DNA of 64,000 bases from the NCBI RefSeq assembly GCF_037975245.1, contig NC_092568.1, forward strand, positions 27,524,501-27,588,500, given 5' to 3'. Under the pieces are notes generated by a model. It was not told where the DNA came from, did not search any database, and saw only the letters and a program-made list of their open reading frames with translations. Below, one piece after another: positions 1-8,753 of the stretch; the first letter of the stretch is position 1; every line of letters begins with the position of its first letter. A program made the position numbers and the translations under genes. Origin of the DNA: Apostichopus japonicus (taxonomy: Eukaryota > Echinodermata > Holothuroidea > Aspidochirotida > Stichopodidae).

Positions 1-890
1 TTTACAGCGAGTGCCTACACGGGGAGCTGTAAGTATTAGTTAATCCACCTAATATCTCAGTCCATACAGTGGCACGATGGCTTGGCGCACTGTGCATGCT
101 GATGATCCAGACTTTCTTTTGCATCCGTGGTTCGAACCCCGGGTGATGACGTCTTTTGCCGATCTTTTACAGCAAGTGCCTACACGGGGAGCTGTAAGTA
201 TCAGTTAATCCACCTAATATCTCAGTCCATACAGTGGCGCGATGGCTTGGCGCACTGTACGAGCTGATGAGAGAGGCTCTCTTTTGCATCGGTGGTTCGA
301 GTCCCCGGTGATGACGTCTTCTGCCGATCTTTTACAGCGAGTGCCTACACGGGGAGCTGTAAGTATTAGTTAATCCACCTAATATCTCAGTCCATACAGT
401 GGCGCGATGGCTTGGCGCACTGTGCGAGCTGATGATCGAGACTCTCTTTTGCATCCGTGGTTCGAACCCCGGGTGATGACGTCTTTTGCCGATCTTTTAC
501 AGCAAGTGCCTACACGGGGAGCTGTAAGTATTAGTCTATCCAGCTAATATCTCAGTCCATACAGTGGCGCGATGGCTTGGCGCACTGTACGAGCTGATGA
601 GCGAGGCTCTCTTTTGCATCGGTGGTTCGAGTCCCCGGTGATGACGTCTTTTGCCGATCTTTTACAGCGAGTGCCTACACGGGGAGCTGTAAGTATTAGT
701 TAATCCACCTAATATCTCAGTCCATACAGTGGCGCGATGGCTTGGCCCACTGTGCGAGCTGATGATCGAGACTCTCTTTTGCATCCGTGGTTCGAACCCC
801 GGGTGATGACGTCTTTTGCCGATCTTTTACAGCAAGTGCCTACACGGGGAGCTGTAAGTATTAGTTAATCCACCTAATATCTCAGTCCAT

Positions 891-918
891 ACAGTGGCGC
901 GATGGCTTGGCGCACTGT
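891..918 (+). repeat. Extended D-arm inverted repeat (reference copy)
   Basis: ACAGTG-G-CGC (891-900) pairs with GCG-CACTGT (910-918), giving 9 bp with one bulged G around a 9-nt loop. The pairing extends beyond the normal 4-bp D stem, so an RNA would form a long hairpin rather than a canonical cloverleaf. The repeat is kept in both A and B types. Confidence 0.7.
895..905 (+). promoter_or_regulatory. Pol III A-box-like element (reference copy)
   Basis: TGGCGCGATGG fits the type 2 Pol III A-box consensus TRGCNNARNNGG, apart from G for the usual A14 and a D loop one base short. It occurs at the same place in nearly all monomers. Exceptions include GTGGCACGATGG (about 85, 1,885, 15,895), GCGCGATAACTTGG (46,381, 48,524, 54,625, 56,932) and GCGCGTACTTGG (about 3,038). 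Whether TFIIIC binds cannot be told here. Confidence 0.65.
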
Positions 919-953
919 GCGAGCTGATGATCGAGACTCTCTTTTGCATCCGT

Positions 954-964
954 GGTTCGAACCC
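954..964 (+). promoter_or_regulatory. Pol III B-box element (reference copy)
   Basis: GGTTCGAACCC matches the B-box consensus GGTTCGANNCC at every fixed position; type B has GGTTCGAGTCC, also a full match. It lies 48 bp after the A box, within the range used by tRNA genes and SINEs. It is conserved in most monomers but damaged in two groups: GGTTCTGGTCC (five copies) and TGTTCGAACCC (twelve copies). Confidence 0.75.
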
Positions 965-978
965 CGGGTGATGACGTC

Positions 979-993
979 TTTTGCCGATCTTTT
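979..993 (+). terminator. Two TTTT runs after the B box, possible Pol III stop (reference copy)
   Basis: TTTT occurs at 979-982 and 990-993, 15 and 26 bp downstream of the B box. Runs of four or more T on the non-template strand can end Pol III transcription, although four is the minimum and often leaky. A third TTTT (942-945) lies between the A and B boxes and could end transcripts early. A unit transcript would be about 100-110 nt. The link to termination is inference. Confidence 0.35.
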
Positions 994-1024
994 ACAGCAA
1001 GTGCCTACACGGGGAGCTGTAAGT
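989..1024 (+). other. Splice-site-like pair bounding a 21-nt block (reference copy)
   Basis: CTTTTACAG (989-997) resembles a 3' splice site. It is followed by a 21-nt block (998-1018) and then GTAAGT (1019-1024), a strong match to the intronic 5' splice-site consensus. The arrangement repeats in most monomers. No transcript is known from the sequence, so this may be chance within a conserved unit. In B' monomers the AG is lost, and GTACGT replaces GTAAGT in a few copies (for example about 36,768, 38,416, 46,500, 48,643). Confidence 0.25.
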
Positions 1025-2039
1025 ATTAGTTAATCCACCTAATATCTCAGTCCATACAGTGGCGCGATGGCTTGGCGCACTGTACGAGCTGATGAGCGAG
1101 GCTCTCTTTTGCATCGGTGGTTCGAACCCCGGTGATGACGTCTTTTGCCGATCTTTTACAGCGAGTGCCTAAACGGGGAGCAGTAAGTATTAGTTAATCC
1201 ACCTAATATCTCAGTCCATACAGTGGCGCGATGGCTTGGCGCACTGTGCGAGCTGATGATCGAGACTCTCTTTTGCATCCGTGGTTCGAACCCCGGGTGA
1301 TGACGTCTTTTGCCGATCTTTTACAGCGAGTGCCTACACGGGGAGCTGTAAGTATTAGTTAATCCACCTAATATCTCAGTCCATACAGTGGCGCGATGGC
1401 TTGGCGCACTGTGCGAGCTGATGATCGAGACTCTCTTTTGCATCCGTGGTTCGAACCCCGGGTGATGACGTCTTTTGCCGATCTTTTACAGCAAGTGCCT
1501 ACACGGGGAGCTGTAAGTATTAGTTAATCCACCTAATATCTCAGTCCATACAGTGGCGCGATGGCTTGGCGCACTGTGCGAGCTGATGATCGAGACTCTC
1601 TTTTGCATCCGTGGTTCGAACCCCGGGTGATGACGTCTTTTGCCGATCTTTTACAGCAAGTGCCTACACGGGGAGCTGTAAGTATTAGTTAATCCACCTA
1701 ATATCTCAGTCCATACAGTGGCGCGATGGCTTGGCGCACTGTACGAGCTGATGAGCGAGGCTCTCCTTTGCATCGGTGGTTCGAGTCCCCGGTGATGATG
1801 TCTATTGCCGATCTTTTACAGCGAGTGCCTACACGGGGAGCTGTAAGTATTAGTTAATCCACCTAATATCTCAGTCCATACAGTGGCACGATGGCTTGGC
1901 GCACTGTGCGAGCTGATGATCGAGACTTTCTTTTGCATCCGTGGTTCGAACCCCGGGTGATGACGTCTTTTGCCGATCTTTTACAGCAAGTGCCTACACG
2001 GGGAGCTGTAAGTATTAGTTAATCCACCTAATATCTAAG

Positions 2040-2204
2040 TCCATACAGTGGCGCGATGGCTTGGCGCACTGTACGAGCTGATGAGCGAGGCTCTCTTTTG
2101 CATCGGTGGTTCGAGTCCCCGGTGATGACGTCTTTTGCCGATCTTTTACAGCGAGTGCCTACACGGGGAGCTGTAAGTATTAGTTAATCCACCTAATATC
2201 TCAG
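2040..2204 (+). repeat. Reference type B monomer
   Basis: This is a consensus-like 165-bp type B unit. It differs from type A by GTACGAGC, GATGAGCGAGGC, CATCGGTGG, TTCGAGTCCCCGG and ACAGCGAG, clustered in the middle third, while the first 35 bp and the last 60 bp are almost identical. The B-box form GGTTCGAGTCC is closer to typical tRNAs than that of type A. Hybrid monomers with a B left part and an A right part, or the reverse, occur (for example 1051-1214 and around 7,350), which indicates exchange inside monomers. Confidence 0.93.
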
Positions 2205-2864
2205 TCCATACAGTGGCGCGATGGCTTGGCGCACTGTGCGAGCTGATGATCGAGACTCTCTTTTGCATCCGTGGTTCGAACCCCGGGTGATGACGTCTTT
2301 TGCCGATCTTTTACAGCAAGTGCCTACACGGGGAGCTGTAAGTATTAGTTAATCCACCTAATATCTCAGTCCATACAGTGGCGCGATGGCTTGGCGCACT
2401 GTACGAGCTGATGAGCGAGGCTCTCCTTTGCATCGGTGGTTCGAGTCCCCGGTGATGATGTCTATTGCCGATCTTTTACAGCGAGTGCCTACACGGGGAG
2501 CTGTAAGTATTAGTTAATCCACCTAATATCTCAGTCCATACAGTGGCGCGATGGCTTGGCCCACTGTGCGAGCTGATGATCGAGACTCTCTTTTGCATCC
2601 GTGGTTCGAACCCCGGGTGATGACGTCTTTTGCCGATCTTTTACAGCAAGTGCCTACACGGGGAGCTGTAAGTATTAGTTAATCCACCTAATATCTCAGT
2701 CCATACAGTGGCGCGATGGCTTGGCGCACTGTACGAGCTGATGAGCGAGACTCTCTTTTGCATCGGTGGTTCGAGTCCCCGGTGATGATGTCTATTGCCG
2801 ATCTTTTACAGCGAGTGCCTACACGGGGAGCTGTAAGTATTAGTTAATCCACCTAATATCTCAG

Positions 2865-3188
2865 TCCATACAGTGGCGCGATGGCTTGGCCCACTGTGCG
2901 AGCTGATGATCGAGACTCTCTTTTGCATCCGTGGTTCGAACCCCGGGTGATGACGTCTTTTGCCGATCTTTTACAGCGAGTGCCTACACGGGGAGCTGTA
3001 TTAGTTAATCCACCTAATATCTCAGTCCATACAGTGGCGCGTACTTGGCGCACTGTACGAGCTGATGATCGAGACTCTCTTTTGCATCCGTGGTTCGAAC
3101 CCCGGGTGATGACGTCTTTTGCCGATCTTTTACAGCAAGTGCCTACACGGGGAGCTGTAAGTATTAGTTAATCCACCTAATATCTCAG
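2865..3188 (+). repeat. Two shortened monomers (161 and 163 bp)
   Basis: The monomer at 2865-3025 lost 4 bp in GCTGTAAGTATTAG (it reads GCTGTATTAG at about 2,995). The next, 3026-3188, lost 2 bp net in the A box (GCGCGTACTTGG at about 3,038). Together they lose 6 bp, so the local reading frame is first shifted past the usual TAA and then restored. This alone produces the only long open frames in the window (96 codons on +, 2,881-3,171; 66 codons on -, 2,853-3,053). I do not regard either as a gene. Confidence 0.85.
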
Positions 3189-3578
3189 TCCATACAGTGG
3201 CGCGATGGCTTGGCGCACTGTGCGAGCTGATGATCGAGACTCTCTTTTGCATCCGTGGTTCGAACCCCGGGTGATGACGTCTTTTGCCGATCTTTTACAG
3301 CGAGTGCCTACACGGGGAGCTGTAAGTATTAGTTAATCCACCTAATATCTCAGTCCATACAGTGGCGCGATGGCTTGGCGCACTGTGCGAGCTGATGATC
3401 GAGACTCTCTTTTGCATCGGTGGTTCGAGTCCCCGGTGATGACGTCTTTTGCCGATATTTTACAGCAAGTGCCTACACGGGGAGCTGTAAGTATTAGTTA
3501 ATCCACCTAATATCTCAGTCCATACAGTGGCGCGATGGCTTGGCGCACTGTACGAGCTGATGAGCGAGGCTCTCTTTT

Positions 3579-6500
3579 GCATCGGTGGTTCTGGTCCCCG
3601 GTGATGACGTCTTTTGCCGATCTTTTACAGCGAGTGCCTACACAGGGAGCTGTAAGTATTAGTTAATCCACCTAATATCTCAGTCCATACAGTGGCGCGA
3701 TGGCTTGGCGCACTGTGCGAGCTGATTATCGAGACTCTCTTTTGCATCCGTGGTTCGAACCCCGGTGATGACGTCTTTTGCCGATCTTTTACAGCAAGTG
3801 CCTACACGGGGAGCTGTAAGTATTAGTTAATCCACCTAATATCTCAGTCCATACAGTGGCGCGATGGCTTGGCGCACTGTACGAGCTGATGAGCGAGGCT
3901 CTCTTTTGCATCCGTGGTTCGAGTCCCCGGTGATGACGTCGTTTGCCGATCTTTTACAGCGAGTGCCTACACGGGGAGCTGTAAGTATTAGTTAATCCAC
4001 CTAATATCTCAGTCCATACAGTGGCGCGATGGCTTGACGCACTGTGCGAGCTGATGATCGAGACTCTCTTTTGCATCCGTGGTTCGAACCCCGGGTGATG
4101 ACGTCTTTTGCCGATCTTTTACAGCAAGTGCCTACACGGGGAGCTGTAAGTATTAGTTAATCCACCTAATATCTCAGTCCATACAGTGGCGCGATGGCTT
4201 GGCGCACTGTACGAGCTGATGAACGAGGCTCTCTTTTGCATCCGTGGTTCGAGTCCCCGGTGATGACGTCTTTTGCCGATCTTTTACAACGAGTGCCTAC
4301 ACGGGGAGCTGTAAGTATTAGTTAATCCACCTAATATCTCAGTCCATACAGTGGCGCGATGGCTTGGCGCACTGTGCGAGCTGATGATCGAGACTCTCTT
4401 TTGCATCCGTGGTTCGAACCCCGGTGATGACGTCTTTTGCCGATCTTTTACAGCGAGTGCCTACACGGGGAGCTGTAAGTATTAGTTAATCCACCTAATA
4501 TCTCAGTCCATACAGTGGCGCGATGGCTTGGCGCACTGTACGAGCTGATGAGCGAGGCTCTCTTTTGCATCCGTGGTTCGAGTCCCCGGTGATGACGTCT
4601 TTTGCCGATCTTTTACAGCGAGTGCCTACACGGGGAGCTGTAAGTATTAGTTAATCCACCTAATATCTCAGTCCATACAGTGGCGCGATGGCTTGGCGCA
4701 CTGTGCGAGCTGATGATCGAGACTCTCTTTTGCATCCGTGGTTCGAACCCCGGGTGATGACGTCTTTTGCCGATCTTTTACAGCAAGTGCCTACAAGGGG
4801 AGCTGTAAGTATTAGTTAATCCACCTAATATCTCAGTCCATACAGTGGCGCGATGGCTTGGCGCACTGTGCGAGCTGATGATCGAGACTCTCTTTTGCAT
4901 CCGTGGTTCGAACCCCGGGTGATGACGTCTTTTGCCGATCTTTTACAGCTGGTGCCTACACGGGGAGCTGTAAGTATTAGTTAATCCACCTAATATCTCA
5001 GTCCATACAGTGGCGCGATGGCTTGGCGCACTGTACGAGCTGATGAGCGAGGCTCTCTTTTGCATCGGTGGTTCGAGTCCCCGGTGATGACGTCTTTTGC
5101 CGATCTTTTACAGCGAGTGCCTAAACGGGGAGCTGTAAGTATTAGTTAATCCACCTAATATCTCAGTCCATACAGTGGCGCGATGGCTTGGCGCACTGTA
5201 CGAGCTGATGAGCGAGGCTCTCTTTTGCATCCGTGGTTCGAGTCCCCGGTGATGACGTCTTTTGCCGATCTTTTACAGCGAGTGCCTACACGGGGAGCTG
5301 TAAGTATTAGTTAATCCACCTAATATCTCAGTCCATACAGTGGCGCGATGGCTTGGCGCACTGTGCGAGCTGATGATCGAGACTCTCTTTTGCATCCGTG
5401 GTTCGAACCCCGGGTGATGACGTCTTTTGCCGATCTTTTACAGCAAGTGCCTACACGGGGAGCTGTAAGTATTAGTTAATCCACCTAATATCTCAGTCCA
5501 TACAGTGGCGCGATGGCTTGGCGCACTGTGCGAGCTGATGATCGAGACTCTCTTTTGCATCCGTGGTTCGAACCCCGGGTGATGACGTCTTTTGCCGATC
5601 TTTTACAGCAAGTGCCTACACGGGGAGCTGTAAGTATTAGTTAATCCACCTAATATCTCAGTCCATACAGTGGCGCGATGGCTTGGCGCACTGTGCGAGC
5701 TGATGATCGAGACTCTCTTTTGCATCCGTGGTTCGAACCCCGGGTGATGACGTCTTTTGCCGATCTTTTACAGCAAGTGCCTACACGGGGAGCTGTAAGT
5801 ATTAGTTAATCCACCTAATATCTCAGTCCATACAGTGGCGCGATGGCTTGGCGCACTGTGCGAGCTGATGATCGAGACTCTCTTTTGCATCCGTGGTTCG
5901 AACCCCGGGTGATGACGTCTTTTGCCGATCTTTTACAGCGAGTGCCTACACGGGGAGCTGTAAGTATTAGTTAATCCACCTACTATCTCAGTCCATACAG
6001 TGGCGCGATGGCTTGGCGCACTGTACGAGCTGATGAGCGAGGCTCTCTTTTGCATCGGTGGTTCGAGTCCCCGGTGATGACGTCTTTTGCCGATCTTTTA
6101 CAGCGAGTGCCTACACGGGGAGCTGTAAGTATTAGTTAATCCACCTAATATCTCAGTCCATACAGTGGCGCGATGGCTTGGCGCACTGTGCGAGCTGATG
6201 ATCGAGACTCTCTTTTGCATCCGTGGTTCGAACCCCGGGTGATGACGTCTTTTGCCGATCTTTTACAGCAAGTGCCTACACGGGGAGCTGTAAGTATTAG
6301 TTAATCCACCTAACATCTCAGTCCATACAGTGGCGCGATGGCTTGGCGCACTGTACGAGCTGATGATCGAGGCTCTCTTTTGCATCGGTGGTTCGAGTCC
6401 CCGGTGATGACGTCTTTTGCCGATCTTTTACAGCGAGTGCCTACACGGGGAGCTGTAAGTATTAGTTAATCCACCTAATATCTCAGTCCATACAGTGGCG

Positions 6501-7253
6501 CGATGGCTTGGCGCACTGTGCGAGCTGATGATCGAGGCTCTCTTTTGCATCGGTGGTTCGAGTCCCCGGTGATGACGTCTTTTGCCGATCTTTTACAGCG
6601 AGTGCCTACACGGGGAGCTGTAAGTATTAGTTAATCCACCTAATATCTCAGTCCATACAGTGGCGCGATGGCTTGGCGCACTGTGCGAGCTGATGATCGA
6701 GACTCTCTTTTGCATCCGTGGTTCGAACCCCGGGTGATGACGTCTTTTGCCGATCTTTTACAGCAAGTGCCTACACGGGGAGCTGTAAGTATTAGTTAAT
6801 CCACCTAACATCTCAGTCCATACAGTGGCGCGATGGCTTGGCGCACTGTACGAGCTGATGATCGAGGCTCTCTTTTGCATCGGTGGTTCGAGTCCCCGGT
6901 GATGACGTCTTTTGCCGATCTTTTACAGCGAGTGCCTACACGGGGAGCTGTAAGTATTAGTTAATCCACCTAATATCTCAGTCCATACAGTGGCGCGATG
7001 GCTTGGCGCACTGTGCGAGCTGATGATCGAGACTCTCTTTTGCATCCGTGGTTCGAACCCCGGGTGATGACGTCTTTTGCCGATCTTTTACAGCGAGTGC
7101 CTACACGGGGAGCTGTAAGTATTAGTTAATCCACCTAATATCTCAGTCCATACAGTGGCGCGATGGCTTGGCGCACTGTGCGAGCTGATGATCGAGACTC
7201 TCTTTTGCATCCGTGGTTCGAACCCCGGGTGATGACGTCTTTTGCCGATCTTT
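3579..7253 (+). repeat. Segmental duplication D1, copy 1
   Basis: Private marks shared with copy 2: TTCTGGTCCCC at 3,591, CTACACAGGG at about 3,640, GATTATCG at about 3,725, GTCGTTTGCC at about 3,939, CTTGACGC at about 4,035, ACAGCTGGTG at 4,945, CTAAACGGGG at 5,121, CTACTATCTC at 5,981 and CTAACATCTC at 6,312 and 6,807. Copy 2 follows at +3,793 for the first part and +4,947 after its internal 7-monomer insertion. Borders are approximate, placed where diagnostic bases stop matching. Confidence 0.88.
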
Positions 7254-7599
7254 TACATCGAGTGCCTACACGGGGAGCTGTAAGTATTAGTTAATCCACC
7301 TAATATCTCAGTCCATACAGTGGCGCGATGGCTTGGCGCACTGTGCGAGCTGATGATCGAGGCTCTCTTTTGCATCGGTGGTTCTGGTCCCCGGTGATGA
7401 CGTCTTTTGCCGATCTTTTACAGCGAGTGCCTACACAGGGAGCTGTAAGTATTAGTTAATCCACCTAATATATCAGTCCATACAGTGGCGCGATGGCTTG
7501 GCGCACTGTGCGAGCTGATTATCGAGACTCTCTTTTGCATCCGTGGTTCGAACCCCGGTGATGACGTCTTTTGCCGATCTTTTACAGCAAGTGCCTACA

Positions 7600-8753
7600 C
7601 GGGGAGCTGTAAGTATTAGTTAATCCACCTAATATCTCAGTCCATACAGTGGCGCGATGGCTTGGCGCACTGTACGAGCTGATGAGCGAGGCTCTCTTTT
7701 GCATCCGTGGTTCGAGTCCCCGGTGATGACGTCGTTTGCCGATCTTTTACAGCGAGTGCCTACACGGGGAGCTGTAAGTATTAGTTAATCCACCTAATAT
7801 CTCAGTCCATACAGTGGCGCGATGGCTTGACGCACTGTGCGAGCTGATGATCGAGACTCTCTTTTGCATCCGTGGTTCGAACCCCGGGTGATGACGTCTT
7901 TTGCCGATCTTTTACAGCAAGTGCCTACACGGGGAGCTGTAAGTATTAGTTAATCCACCTAATATCTCAGTCCATACAGTGGCGCGATGGCTTGGCGCAC
8001 TGTACGAGCTGATGAACGAGGCTCTCTTTTGCATCCGTGGTTCGAGTCCCCGGTGATGACGTCTTTTGCCGATCTTTTACAACGAGTGCCTACACGGGGA
8101 GCTGTAAGTATTAGTTAATCCACCTAATATCTCAGTCCATACAGTGGCGCGATGGCTTGGCGCACTGTGCGAGCTGATGATCGAGACTCTCTTTTGCATC
8201 CGTGGTTCGAACCCCGGTGATGACGTCTTTTGCCGATCTTTTACAGCGAGTGCCTACACGGGGAGCTGTAAGTATTAGTTAATCCACCTAATATCTCAGT
8301 CCATACAGTGGCGCGATGGCTTGGCGCACTGTACGAGCTGATGAGCGAGGCTCTCTTTTGCATCCGTGGTTCGAGTCCCCGGTGATGACGTCTTTTGCCG
8401 ATCTTTTACAGCGAGTGCCTACACGGGGAGCTGTAAGTATTAGTTAATCCACCTAATATCTCAGTCCATACAGTGGCGCGATGGCTTGGCGCACTGTGCG
8501 AGCTGATGATCGAGACTCTCTTTTGCATCCGTGGTTCGAACCCCGGGTGATGACGTCTTTTGCCGATCTTTTACAGCAAGTGCCTACAAGGGGAGCTGTA
8601 AGTATTAGTTAATCCACCTAATATCTCAGTCCATACAGTGGCGCGATGGCTTGGCGCACTGTGCGAGCTGATGATCGAGACTCTCTTTTGCATCCGTGGT
8701 TCGAACCCCGGGTGATGACGTCTTTTGCCGATCTTTTACAGCTGGTGCCTACA
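7600..8753 (+). repeat. 7-monomer tandem duplication inside D1 copy 2, unit 1
   Basis: Marks GTCGTTTGCC (7,731), CTTGACGC, GATGAACGAGG, TTTTACAACGAG, CTACAAGGGG and ACAGCTGGTG (8,738) occur in this order and reappear exactly 1,154 bp later. 7 x 165 is 1,155, less one 1-bp deletion. Borders are approximate. Confidence 0.88.

Larger units (their letters stand above)
888..974 (+). repeat. tRNA-like (tRNA-Arg-like) segment of the monomer, reference copy
   Basis: The segment can be numbered as a tRNA. T8 is at 895; the D stem is GCGC (897-900) pairing with GCGC (910-913) around a 9-nt loop that holds GG (904-905); the T loop TTCGAAC is at 956-962. The word CAGTGGCGCGATGG matches the 5' part of eukaryotic tRNA-Arg as I remember it in all but one base. 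Against a functional tRNA: the acceptor ends (888-894 and 968-974) do not pair well, the T stem has two mismatches, and about 36 nt instead of about 22 lie between positions 26 and 49. I read it as a tRNA-derived relic repeated in every monomer, not a tRNA gene. The Arg assignment is an inference. Confidence 0.72.
886..1050 (+). repeat. Reference type A monomer
   Basis: This is a consensus-like 165-bp type A unit. Its marks relative to type B are: GTGCGAGC (not GTACGAGC), GATGATCGAGAC, CATCCGTGG, TTCGAACCCCGGG and usually ACAGCAAG or ACAGCGAG. Order within the unit: tRNA-like segment (888-974), T-rich stretch with two TTTT runs (975-993), ACAG followed by a 21-nt conserved block and GTAAGT (994-1024), then an AT-rich linker (1025-1050). 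Type A is the commonest monomer of the window. The unit length is a multiple of three and close to nucleosomal length. Confidence 0.95.
1..3500 (+). repeat. Heterogeneous left segment of the array
   Basis: About 21 monomers in mixed A and B order with more private changes than later regions. Examples: GTGCATGCTGATGATCCAG near 90, GAGAGAGGC near 270, AGTCTATCCAG near 535, GGGAGCAGTAAG near 1,177, ATCTAAGTCC near 2,033, GATGATGTCTATTG near 1,795, 2,455 and 2,785, and CTTGGCCCAC near 745, 2,555 and 2,887. A 660-bp (4-monomer) offset links the CTCCTTTGC/ATGTCTATTG monomers at 1,741-1,810 and 2,401-2,470. Greater divergence is typical of older or array-edge satellite, but the edge is not in view. 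Confidence 0.7.

Noticed and set aside
955-970. CENP-B box (TTCGNNNNANNCGGG)
   Set aside because: TTCG and CGGG are present in type A, but only 5 nt lie between them instead of 7 and the required A is missing. Type B lacks CGGG.
888-974. Cluster of functional tRNA genes
   Set aside because: Acceptor stem halves do not pair, the T stem has mismatches, and the region between D arm and T arm is about 14 nt too long without a clear anticodon arm. Only the promoter-like boxes and D arm are convincing.
921-980. Hammerhead ribozyme, suggested by CTGATGA in every monomer and a GTC about 50 bp later (such ribozymes occur in some SINE-like satellites)
   Set aside because: The required GAAA core partner is absent, and I could not pair stems I, II and III around CTGATGA and GTC in either A or B. 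A covariance-model search of dimers would settle it; a significant hit would overturn this.
902-1033. Repeated 43-codon mini-ORF (ATG in the A box to TAA in the linker) in nearly every monomer
   Set aside because: It persists because the unit is copied and its length is a multiple of three. Frameshifting 1-bp deletions (for example GAACCCCGGTGATG near 1,123 and TTTTCCG near 33,923) are tolerated, and A/B differences are mainly non-synonymous. No upstream promoter or translation context is evident.
2881-3171. 96-codon open frame on the + strand and 66-codon frame on the - strand (2,853-3,053)
   Set aside because: Both exist only because two neighbouring monomers lost 4 and 2 bp. The predicted protein is just the translated satellite unit twice. 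Differences between A and B monomers mostly change amino acids and many monomers carry frameshifts, so there is no sign of selection on a protein.
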